Origin: Prevotella sp. HJM029 | GTDB taxonomy: Bacteria; Bacteroidota; Bacteroidia; Bacteroidales; Bacteroidaceae | Length of the DNA stretch: 64,000 bases | Reading direction: 5' to 3' | Assembly (NCBI RefSeq): GCF_000599605.1 | Contig: NZ_KK082669.1 | Location: forward strand, 1 to 64,000 | Shown: one piece after another, positions 26,201-33,152 of the stretch | Layout: every line of letters starts with the position of its first letter | Position numbering within the stretch: the stretch's first letter is position 1 | The notes under the pieces: generated by a model | The model's input: the letters and a program-made list of their open reading frames with translations, nothing else | Databases searched by the model: none | Told to the model about the DNA's origin: nothing | Made by a program: the position numbers and the translations under genes

Positions 26201-26927
26201 TGTGGATGCACTGGCCATGAGAAGCCGGAAGGCCAGCGAACTTGCCTACGATGAAAATACACTGAAAGAGGCGCTGATGGTCAGCCTCGGCGAGGAGTTT
26301 GTGGATGTGTGCAGCCATGTACGCTCGTTCGATGAGTTTGTGGATGTGTTCTTCGCAGTGCTCAACCGCAGCAGCCTGCCTTCGCTCGACGGTGCAGACG
26401 GCATTATCAAGAATGCGCTGAACAATATCTATTGCAATGATCATCTGCAGAACTTTGACAAGCAGACCTATTTCAACAGCCTGCTTTCTAAGTATGAGAG
26501 CTATCTGAAAAAACTTTATTACCTCTGCCATGGCGAGGAAGTGCCGTCGTCAACAGGAGATACTGACCATTCAACATTGGCAAATGCCATCCATGGTTTC
26601 AAATGTCTCTGGAATCTGAGGCATGCCGCCACAGAGGAGGGCAAGCGTTTCAGTGGCTATCTGGACATGGTGCGTCAGTGGCGTAATGATGAAGCACATC
26701 GTGCGCCCATCACAACTGACGAAGAGGTGAACGCCGCCATCAAGGTGCTTGTGGCCATGTACTTGTTTGTGACAGGAAACTCAATAACCGATTTGGAGAT
26801 GCAGGAGGGTGCAGGAACCCCTACTATCAAGCAGGATCCTGATTCCCATCCCCAAGGTTACGAAGCGTTCGAAGAGGACCATCTTGGATATTCTGTAGCC
26901 GCAGAGCCTGAACCGGGCGAAGAGTAA
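23295..26927 (+). CDS. hsdR: Type I restriction endonuclease subunit with C-terminal extension
   Basis: 1210 aa. The N-terminal nuclease domain has the PD-(D/E)XK core: ELDMCILLNGLPLFTFELKN with Glu 158 and Lys 160. The helicase has Walker A GSGKT (about 299) and DEAH (402-405: IIDEAHTAVG), followed by FTATPKDKTF and a second RecA domain with NKFQTGFDQP. It cleaves unmodified DNA at a distance after ATP-driven translocation with HsdM and HsdS. The C-terminus (about 1040-1200) carries VRQWRNDEAHRAPI, with R1130-N-x3-H1135, the pattern of HEPN RNase motifs. A HEPN tail is inference from this motif. Confidence 0.9.
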   Translation: MATSNLNETTFEEHIAQQLAGSDLYNQRTSRDFDIEHLCDREMLERFLRQQPAVWAMLEHAFPGQETDEVVKQLNSQLNRGESMLKIFRKGFKIRGKDIKFAQFKPVLAGEDSEAYRLYRSNTFSIVRQMRYSTACSDKGNELDMCILLNGLPLFTFELKNEGTGQNYANGIYQYRYDRNPENRMLRHCLVHFVMDNNYVFMTTRLKGAETKFLPFNQDSVNPPIEDEYPVAYMWQHILQADSILDLLENFIKRYNDEDGKPVVIFPRFHQLRAVRKLRRKVSEEGAGHNYLVWHSAGSGKTKTMAWLAHQLANMTNEDHSCVFDSIIMVTDRIVLNRNMAEDVVNFEDVVGTVKDVRHGSKNLATAIDEGHRIIISTVQKFAFALKTLKREKHRQYAVIIDEAHTAVGNESAKDLVNALSTDEDLKNIPDFNPDEFEDEMDAFMAYQQIMRRSMHHMSYFAFTATPKDKTFVLYGDENHKEHDLYSMKQAIDEKFILDVLQNYKSYQTMFELIETTTDPEEKKKRFEEKKSLALIYGELNKNSYIMLRKATMMVDHFMKHTIGKIGGEAKAMVVCDSRRAAADYKRIIDKVIEQNYHGVIKTLVAFSGEVEDSHGHKCTEASMNDEGVHDDGIRIKFKGSDYKILIVANKFQTGFDQPLLHTMFVDRSLGGIQCIQTLSRLNRCCPGKDDTMVIDFRNNPEDVKAAFQRYYTDIDLLGEVDTQRMYTMMDDVNRWRIFSDDDVNRVVKMLQRKETAVGVPSLLKTIVTERVEPMTDEEKDRYRKYVVNRYVRQYGFMAQLMDFVDPDLEKFYVFCRVFYKYLPYTKETLPMEVLDRIDLDKLRIQLNFDGQLELEDEDQQMASSRIGEVGQKQEDEKKTIAEILDIANSPFQDLLNENDKILKQIWIDILQDPDVTDAFSAGNSYDALIALVKEKFDEKVADQIEKYYNFQEELEKNQSFSMMLIRKFVDALAMRSRKASELAYDENTLKEALMVSLGEEFVDVCSHVRSFDEFVDVFFAVLNRSSLPSLDGADGIIKNALNNIYCNDHLQNFDKQTYFNSLLSKYESYLKKLYYLCHGEEVPSSTGDTDHSTLANAIHGFKCLWNLRHAATEEGKRFSGYLDMVRQWRNDEAHRAPITTDEEVNAAIKVLVAMYLFVTGNSITDLEMQEGAGTPTIKQDPDSHPQGYEAFEEDHLGYSVAAEPEPGEE

Positions 26928-26958
26928 TAGATATGTGTCTGAATAAAATAGAAGAATC

Positions 26959-27423
26959 ATGGAACCGACAAAAGAGAATACCTTGTACCTGACCATCAAG
27001 CAGGTTTTCTTCGACCAGATAATAGCTGGTACGAAGAAAGAAGAATATCGTGAAATCAAGGATACCACCTATAAGAAGTATTTGGCTTGTACCGAGGATG
27101 GCTTTCCCTATTTCGATGATGAGAAGATAAGTGATGACGACCCATTGGTGGGCGACATCTGCGTGTGGAACAACGGTGTTTACCCTTACTATCCCAAGGA
27201 TGAGCTGAAATACCTGAATCTTGCCGTGGGCTATGCCAAGGAGCGCGACACCGCATTGGTGGAAGTGACAGACATCACCTTCGAGCCTCTTACTGACAAA
27301 GACGGTAAGCCCGCTCGTTTCCACGATGACGGGGAGAATGTAGCAGCTGATTCCAATGGTGAGTTCTGCTTCTGGGAGGCGGTGTTCCATCTCGGCAGAA
27401 TAGTTGAAGTGAAAAGGAAATAA
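26959..27423 (+). CDS. ASCH-domain protein
   Basis: 154 aa. LTIKQVFFDQIIAGTKKEEYR (starting near residue 10) followed by YFDDEKISDDD and GDICVWNNGVYPYYP matches ASCH/PUA-like domains, which bind RNA or modified nucleotides, and some of which cut. It lies 31 bases after hsdR, and 70 bases before the WYL gene with its own promoter. The role in this island is unknown; a sensor of modified bases or RNA is a guess. Confidence 0.65.
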   Translation: MEPTKENTLYLTIKQVFFDQIIAGTKKEEYREIKDTTYKKYLACTEDGFPYFDDEKISDDDPLVGDICVWNNGVYPYYPKDELKYLNLAVGYAKERDTALVEVTDITFEPLTDKDGKPARFHDDGENVAADSNGEFCFWEAVFHLGRIVEVKRK

Positions 27424-27441
27424 GTTTTTCCCAACCATGCA

Positions 27442-27471
27442 GAAAGGCTGCATGGTTCCACTTTACCTTTG
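27442..27471 (+). promoter_or_regulatory. Promoter with shared TGCA-GTT motif, site 2 (WYL gene)
   Basis: GAAAGGCTGCATGGTT then 6 bases then TACCTTTG (27464-27471), 22 bases before the ATG at 27494. Identical architecture to sites 1 and 3. Confidence 0.6.
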
Positions 27472-27493
27472 TTTCGACTATAATAGTAAGAGT

Positions 27494-28531
27494 ATGGCAA
27501 CAAATAAGAATGCACAGATAAGATACCAAGCACTGGACAGATGTCTAAGCAACTGGAGTCGCCGTTACTATATTGACGACTTGGTGGATGCTTGCAATGA
27601 TGCGCTTTACCTTTACAATGGCGAAGGAAAGAAAGGTGATGGTGTCAGGAAACGTCAGGTACAGGAGGACTTGAAGTTTATGCAGAGCGAGGAAGGCTAC
27701 AGAATGACGATTGATGCCATACGCGACGGTCATAAGATGTACTATCGTTACCACCATCGCAATGATTCTATCAGCGAGCGACCTTTCAATCAAGAGGAAC
27801 AGAACATCGTATCTGATGCCCTGATGCTGCTCAAACGCTTTGAGGGTGTGCCACATTTTGACTGGCTAATGGATATTGACAAGAAGCTCTATTCCACCAG
27901 CCAATTAGGGAAGGATGTACGTTCGGTGGTCAGCTTTCAGCACAACCCCTACCTAAAAGGAATGGACAAGGACTATTACAAGCAGATTTTCGATGCCATT
28001 GTCAATAGGCAGGCTCTGGAGATTTGTTATCATCCTTTTGGTAAGGATGCTAAAGAGCAAGTCGTAAGTCCTTATCATCTGAAGCAATATAATAACAGGT
28101 GGTTTCTTATCGGCAAGCAAGGTAACTATGACGGACTGACCAACTATGCCATTGACAGGATTGACGGCATCAAGGAATTGGGCCGTAAAATGTTTGAACC
28201 GCTGGACGATGATTTCAACTTCGATGAGTTCTTTGAGGATGTCATTGGTGTGTCGGTCGAAGATGTTCCGGTTGAGGATGTGGTGCTCTATGCCAACGAT
28301 AAGGCATTCAACTATATCTACACCAAACCTCTCCATGAGTCACAGGTAGCCAGAGGTGAACGAACCGAGGATGGAAGACGGATTGTAACTTTGAAGGTGA
28401 AAGACAACTATGAACTGCGGGCATTGTTGCGTTCTTTCGGAAGCCAAATAGAGGTGATAAAGCCAGCCTCACTACGTGAAAAGATGAAGAAAGAGGCTGA
28501 TACCCTATCTAAAATGTACGCTGACGAATAA
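27494..28531 (+). CDS. WYL-domain transcription regulator (copy 1)
   Basis: 345 aa from ATG 27494, the ATG with the promoter in front. The N-terminus (MATNKNAQIRYQALDRCLS, YYIDDLVDACNDAL) is a winged-helix-like DNA-binding part. The C-terminal half has the WYL pattern: YKQIFDAIVNRQALEICYHP, VSPYHLKQYNNRWFLIGKQG, FDEFFEDVIGVS. WYL proteins sense a ligand such as nucleic acid and often regulate defence genes. A paralogue lies at 53993-55078. It may bind the shared promoter motif found upstream of itself, hsdR and DUF2130 (inference). Confidence 0.8.
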   Translation: MATNKNAQIRYQALDRCLSNWSRRYYIDDLVDACNDALYLYNGEGKKGDGVRKRQVQEDLKFMQSEEGYRMTIDAIRDGHKMYYRYHHRNDSISERPFNQEEQNIVSDALMLLKRFEGVPHFDWLMDIDKKLYSTSQLGKDVRSVVSFQHNPYLKGMDKDYYKQIFDAIVNRQALEICYHPFGKDAKEQVVSPYHLKQYNNRWFLIGKQGNYDGLTNYAIDRIDGIKELGRKMFEPLDDDFNFDEFFEDVIGVSVEDVPVEDVVLYANDKAFNYIYTKPLHESQVARGERTEDGRRIVTLKVKDNYELRALLRSFGSQIEVIKPASLREKMKKEADTLSKMYADE

Positions 28532-28548
28532 AAATCCGCAATAACGCA

Positions 28549-28578
28549 GAATGTCTGCACAGTTAGTAATTACCTTTG
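28549..28578 (+). promoter_or_regulatory. Promoter with shared TGCA-GTT motif, site 3 (DUF2130 gene)
   Basis: GAATGTCTGCACAGTT then 6 bases then TACCTTTG (28571-28578), 26 bases before the ATG at 28605. Same spacing as sites 1 and 2. Confidence 0.6.
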
Positions 28579-28604
28579 CATTGTAATTTTTAATAAGTTT
28601 GTTT

Positions 28605-30026
28605 ATGAGCGAGATTAAATGTCCAAAGTGCGGTGCTATTTTCACCGTTGACGAAGCTGATTATGCAGCTATCCTTAATCAAGTTAAGAATGATGCTTTT
28701 GATGCAGAGATAAGTCAAAGACTTGCTGAACTTCATAAGCAGCAGGAGGCAGAGCAAGCTACAGTTATCTTAAAAACCGAGCAAGGGTACAAGGATAAGC
28801 TGTCGGCCAAGGATACAGTCATTGCCGGTAAAGATACGGAAATAGCCAAGCTCAACGAGCGACTGAATAGTATCGCTCAGGCTAAGCAACTCGAAATGAA
28901 TGAGCAGATGGCAGACAAAGATACTGAGATTACCCGCTTGAAGGAGCAGATCGCCAGCTTGCAGAACAGCAAGCAGATGGAGATTGACAACAAGGTGGCA
29001 GAGAAAGACAAGCGCATACTCGAACTGGAGGCGTCGCTACAGCAGAAGGCCAAGGACCAGGAACTGGCCGTGATACAAGAGAAGACCGTACAGCAGGAGG
29101 CAATGCAGCAGAAGCAGCAGCGTATCACCGAACTAGAAGCCAAGCTCACGGAGAACGAGGCGAAGGCCACGCTCAACGAGAAGAATCTGAAGGAGTATTA
29201 CGAGCGTAGCCTGAAGGATAAAGACGAGGAGATAGAGCGATACAAGGACTTTAAGATTCGCCAGTCGACCAAGATGATTGGCGAGGACCTGGAGATACAT
29301 TGCCACAACGAGTTTGATAATGTCCGTTCGCTCGGGTTATATCCCAACGCCTACTTCGAGAAGGACAATGATGCCAGCAGTGGCAGCAAGGGCGACTTCA
29401 TCTTCCGCGACTATGACGGCGGCACGGAGTATATCTCGATTATGTTTGAGATGAAGAATGAGGCCGACATGACCGCCACGAAGCATAAGAACGAGGACTT
29501 TTTTGCTAAGCTCGACAAGGACCGCAACACCAAGGGATGTGAGTACGCTGTACTCGTGAGTATGCTGGAGCCAGAGAGCGACCTATATAATAATGGTATT
29601 GTAGATGTGAGCCACCGCTATCCCAAGATGTTCGTCGTGCGCCCGCAGTTCTTTATGCCCATCATCTCGCTATTGGCCAAGGCTTCGAGAAACGCCGTGG
29701 ATTATAAGCGGCAGCTGGCCATCGCTCGTAATCAGTCGGTAGATGTGACGAACTTCGAGAACAAACTCAACGAGTTTCGCAGCGGCTTCAGTCGTAACTA
29801 TGAATTGGCCAGCAAGAAGTTCAATACAGCCATCGCCCAGATTGACGAGTCTATCAAGCATCTACAGAAGGTGCGTGAAGCCTTAGTTGGTTCTGAAGAC
29901 AACCTTCGTTTAGCGAATAAGAAGGCTGACGAGCTGACTATTAAGAAGCTTACCTACAACAATCCTACAATGAAGGAAAAGTTTGAAGAAGCAAGAAGAC
30001 TTGAGTCTGAAAGTCAAGAGGTGTAA
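28605..30026 (+). CDS. DUF2130 coiled-coil protein with zinc-ribbon start
   Basis: 473 aa from ATG 28605. [17 protein letters not shown] is an incomplete zinc-ribbon-like start (one CxxC). Residues about 35-230 are a long coiled coil rich in Q, K and E ([20 protein letters not shown]). The C-terminal half has the DUF2130 pattern: [20 protein letters not shown], then [15 protein letters not shown], where the D..EMKNE region resembles a PD-(D/E)XK nuclease core, then [18 protein letters not shown]2130 is often found near restriction systems; a nuclease role is inference. It ends just before the hairpin at 30036-30061. Confidence 0.75.
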   Translation: MSEIKCPKCGAIFTVDEADYAAILNQVKNDAFDAEISQRLAELHKQQEAEQATVILKTEQGYKDKLSAKDTVIAGKDTEIAKLNERLNSIAQAKQLEMNEQMADKDTEITRLKEQIASLQNSKQMEIDNKVAEKDKRILELEASLQQKAKDQELAVIQEKTVQQEAMQQKQQRITELEAKLTENEAKATLNEKNLKEYYERSLKDKDEEIERYKDFKIRQSTKMIGEDLEIHCHNEFDNVRSLGLYPNAYFEKDNDASSGSKGDFIFRDYDGGTEYISIMFEMKNEADMTATKHKNEDFFAKLDKDRNTKGCEYAVLVSMLEPESDLYNNGIVDVSHRYPKMFVVRPQFFMPIISLLAKASRNAVDYKRQLAIARNQSVDVTNFENKLNEFRSGFSRNYELASKKFNTAIAQIDESIKHLQKVREALVGSEDNLRLANKKADELTIKKLTYNNPTMKEKFEEARRLESESQEV

Positions 30027-30035
30027 ATAGAAATA

Positions 30036-30061
30036 GGTATCCTCGTTTATTTGAGGATACC
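30036..30061 (+). terminator. Perfect hairpin between DUF2130 and the KAP pair
   Basis: GGTATCCTC-GTTTATTT-GAGGATACC, a 9-bp perfect stem with an 8-nt loop, 10 bases after the DUF2130 stop and 17 before the next ATG. No T-run follows, so it may act as an attenuator or mRNA end rather than a classical terminator. Confidence 0.5.
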
Positions 30062-30077
30062 CAATACCAATAAGAAT

Positions 30078-31106
30078 ATGATTTACGACGGATGGCTAAA
30101 GATACAAGACTGGTTCCATGAACGAAGTCTTATCTATGACAAATATTCCAAATCGATTCCAAAGAAACCTGATGTGATAAACGTCGATTTTTTGAATTTA
30201 CGATATGGATGGCTGGAAATGGTTTTTAGAATCAATGGTCAAAAGCAGCTGATGATACCTTTAAGCGATTTATACGATCCGCTACAGGATATAGTACAAT
30301 GGCTGGAGGCAATCATAGATTTGGGTAATGGAAATCCATACTATGAGCATACGTTGCATATAGACAGCGAAGGTACCCATATCTTTATGCACTATGAGTT
30401 AGTTGAACTTCCTGAATTTGGTAGCGTAGAAGACCAAAGAGGATTGTTTGTTGTGTATTGTTCGACTTTAGAAGATAAAGAACAAACGGTCTCTGCTATT
30501 TGTTCACCCGTTAATTTAATAAAAAGCATCTATTTGGCACTCCTAAACTTCTTTGCTTTTCATAACAATGGACAATACGATGAAGAATATCTTATTGAGA
30601 ATTGGTCGATGCCGCACGGGGAAGTTTCCACCTCCCTCGAACTTTACAATAATGTTAAGTCTACCAAATTAGAGTGGTATACAGCCCAAAAGGACTATGA
30701 TGCTTGGTTTGACAAGAGCTTCGTAAAGCCAACTATTAAGAAAATCATATTGTTCTGTTCAGATGATGGAGGCTCATTTTGGAATCGTGATGGATCCCGT
30801 TTGACTGATGAAGCGGAATTAGGGATGGATGAGCAAATGCCAAATGATGTTTCAATATCAACACAGACAAAAAATATTCTTGCACCACAAAGGGACGGGT
30901 CTAAGTCTGAGTTTGGGGTTGACATAAAATTCCTCATAAAACTGCGTATGAGCTTGAAAGATGATGTCGATTTGTTTTTTGGTAGCAGGCCTATCAATGG
31001 ACATTTGGCAAAGTTTGAGTTGCTGCCAAACTATCGACTATGGCAAAAAGGAAATCATTCTGGGCTGAGGTATAGAAAAATAAAAAAAACAGATAATGCA
31101 GTATAG
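30078..31106 (+). CDS. Unrecognised partner of the KAP NTPase
   Basis: 342 aa from ATG 30078. The TTG at 30051 in the same frame lies inside the hairpin, so I reject it. Soluble, AT-rich. The first half has aromatic, beta-rich segments (YGWLEMVFRINGQKQLMIPL, GTHIFMHYELVELPEFGS). The middle has LIKSIYLALLNFFAFHN, a hydrophobic stretch, and the end is basic (RLWQKGNHSGLRYRKIKK). Its last 11 bases overlap the start of the KAP gene, so the two are coupled and probably act together, perhaps as effector and NTPase (inference). Confidence 0.55.
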   Translation: MIYDGWLKIQDWFHERSLIYDKYSKSIPKKPDVINVDFLNLRYGWLEMVFRINGQKQLMIPLSDLYDPLQDIVQWLEAIIDLGNGNPYYEHTLHIDSEGTHIFMHYELVELPEFGSVEDQRGLFVVYCSTLEDKEQTVSAICSPVNLIKSIYLALLNFFAFHNNGQYDEEYLIENWSMPHGEVSTSLELYNNVKSTKLEWYTAQKDYDAWFDKSFVKPTIKKIILFCSDDGGSFWNRDGSRLTDEAELGMDEQMPNDVSISTQTKNILAPQRDGSKSEFGVDIKFLIKLRMSLKDDVDLFFGSRPINGHLAKFELLPNYRLWQKGNHSGLRYRKIKKTDNAV

Positions 31107-32502
31107 ATTTAAAGACGTTGAAATTGGAGTAGATTCTCCTTTTCAGGAGGACAAGTTAGGAAGAAAAAAGTATGTCAATATATTGACAAACATTATTGCT
31201 CATGACCACGAGGGCTGTGTAATAAGTCTTAATGGCGCATGGGGGACTGGCAAAACCACATTTGTAAAGATGTGGGAACAAATGCTGAAGAACAAGGGGT
31301 ATAAGACCATCTATTATAATGCTTGGGAATCAGATTTTGTTGAAGATCCTTTAGTTGCAATGATCGCAGAAGTTGGCGAATTAAGCCAAGAAGAAAAATT
31401 CAAAGATTTGTTTGCATCTGTAATAGCTAATGCTGGCAAAATAACTTTGGCAGCAACACCCAAAATAGTGAAGCATATTGTGGAAAAACATATAGGAAGT
31501 GATGCAGCTGATTGTATATCCGATATGCTTGAGGAAGGTGCATCTGCTCTTAAAGAGCAAATAGATAAATACTATGAAGAAAGGAAGAGTCTTACTTCTT
31601 TTCGAGCACAATTAAAGGGTTTGGTAGACCAATTAACAGAACAACCATTAATCTTTTTTGTAGATGAATTAGATAGATGTAACCCACATCATGCTGTAAA
31701 AGTACTGGAACGAGTAAAGCATCTTTTCTCTATTCCTAATATTATATTTATTCTTTCTGTGGATAAGCAACAGTTAAGTAATTTTATTAGAGGGTATTTT
31801 GGAAGTGACCGAATTGACGCAGAAGAGTACTTACGTCGCTTTATAGATATAGAATACTTCTTACCAGAACCCAACTATGATTACTACATTAAGTATCTGT
31901 GTGATGATCTTAATTTCAAAGGCTTCTTCTTTGGTAATAATTCTGATATGCCAAGTTCTGCATATTCATTCTTCGATGAGTTTGTTAGATCGCTTGCTGG
32001 TAGTAAAAGGCTTACCCTGAGACAGATGCAGAAATTGTTCGTGTCTGTTCGATTAGTATATAGCTCACTCAACACGAATAGAGAAGAACTGCCAGGATTG
32101 ATATTGCTGCTTTTGTATATTAGAAGTTATCATTTTGGATTATATGAAGCTATTGTCAATCATCAGCTTTCATGTCAAGAATTAGTTAGCGAGTTAGATA
32201 GAATATTACCTAATTCGCTTTTTGAACGGAAAAAATACTCAGGATATGATTTCCCAATTATTCTCTTCCCTTTCTGTGATTTGCTGGTTTATTATATGGC
32301 AATCGACAGCTATAGTGGAGAATCTAAACTATGGAAAGTTGATGAAGCTGATACTAATAAGTTGACAGTGTACTTTACCTCTGAACATATTGGAGTAGAA
32401 GATATTACTCGGTATGCAAAGTCTGTAAAAAGGTATAGTTCACCGAAATTATCTTATGTTACCAACTTTATAGATTTGACAGAGGATTTACAGATAGATT
32501 AG
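31096..32502 (+). CDS. KAP-family P-loop NTPase
   Basis: 468 aa. Walker A GAWGTGKTTF starts at residue 47, the KAP-type NGAWGTGKT; Walker B is FFVDELDRCNPHHAV with Asp 190. LSVDKQQLSNFIRGYFG, YLRRFIDIEYFLPEPNYDYY and GSKRLTLRQMQKL follow in the usual KAP order. Many KAP NTPases have membrane insertions between Walker A and B; here no clear membrane helix is seen, so it is probably soluble. KAP proteins occur in phage-exclusion systems. Ends the plus-strand cargo block; the convergent TraX gene ends 8 bases away. Confidence 0.8.
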   Translation: MQYRFKDVEIGVDSPFQEDKLGRKKYVNILTNIIAHDHEGCVISLNGAWGTGKTTFVKMWEQMLKNKGYKTIYYNAWESDFVEDPLVAMIAEVGELSQEEKFKDLFASVIANAGKITLAATPKIVKHIVEKHIGSDAADCISDMLEEGASALKEQIDKYYEERKSLTSFRAQLKGLVDQLTEQPLIFFVDELDRCNPHHAVKVLERVKHLFSIPNIIFILSVDKQQLSNFIRGYFGSDRIDAEEYLRRFIDIEYFLPEPNYDYYIKYLCDDLNFKGFFFGNNSDMPSSAYSFFDEFVRSLAGSKRLTLRQMQKLFVSVRLVYSSLNTNREELPGLILLLLYIRSYHFGLYEAIVNHQLSCQELVSELDRILPNSLFERKKYSGYDFPIILFPFCDLLVYYMAIDSYSGESKLWKVDEADTNKLTVYFTSEHIGVEDITRYAKSVKRYSSPKLSYVTNFIDLTEDLQID

Positions 32503-32509
32503 AAGATTT

Positions 32510-33151
32510 TTATATGAGGAGACAAAGATGTAACGGATAGTATGCGTAGCATAAATATTTCGCATACTGCCCTTTTATAAATCCTCGCTCTCCATTGTAA
32601 CACAGGATGACGGCCTGCCCCAGCCAAAGCCCGACTACACCATACTGGTACATGAACAGGGTAGCTAAAAGGCATTTCGTCACCTTGTCCGGCTGGAAGA
32701 AGTGGAACGCGCATATCAAGAGAATGCCAGAATATTCATAATCGACATGCAGCCAAGTAGCATTAGCACAAATGGAAGCCATAATGACACACCAGAGCAA
32801 AGGCTTGTTGCCAATTCGGGTTATCAAGTCTATTGCCACCAGTCCTAACAATAGGGTAAAGAACACATTGTGGGTGTTGTCATGATTCAGCAACCACCAC
32901 GGAGCTTCGGATATGAGTGCAAAAGCCAAGAGGTTGAGCGCATACTTCCCCGTGGAACGAGTATGGACATATCCTTCCACCAACAGAAAGGCGAAGATGG
33001 GGAACGCCATTCTTCCCATCGTCCGCATCAAGTCATACATCAAACTACCATGTTCCATGAGGTAATAAGCGATGTGATCCATCGTCATGGACACTAACGC
33101 TATTACCTTCAGGGCACTGCCCGACAATCCTTTCCACTGATAAGGTACCAT
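32510..33151 (-). CDS. traX: TraX-family membrane protein
   Basis: 213 aa from ATG 33151, one base after the stop of the coupling ATPase gene. It is a multi-spanning membrane protein with the TraX pattern: LKVIALVSMTMDHIAYYL, MRTMGRMAFPIFAFLLVEGY and ALISEAPWWLLNHD. In F plasmids TraX acetylates pilin; in Bacteroidetes ICEs its substrate is not known to me. It is the last gene of the tra operon and borders the cargo block. Confidence 0.8.
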   Translation of the reverse strand: MVPYQWKGLSGSALKVIALVSMTMDHIAYYLMEHGSLMYDLMRTMGRMAFPIFAFLLVEGYVHTRSTGKYALNLLAFALISEAPWWLLNHDNTHNVFFTLLLGLVAIDLITRIGNKPLLWCVIMASICANATWLHVDYEYSGILLICAFHFFQPDKVTKCLLATLFMYQYGVVGLWLGQAVILCYNGERGFIKGQYAKYLCYAYYPLHLCLLI

Positions 33152-33152
33152 A

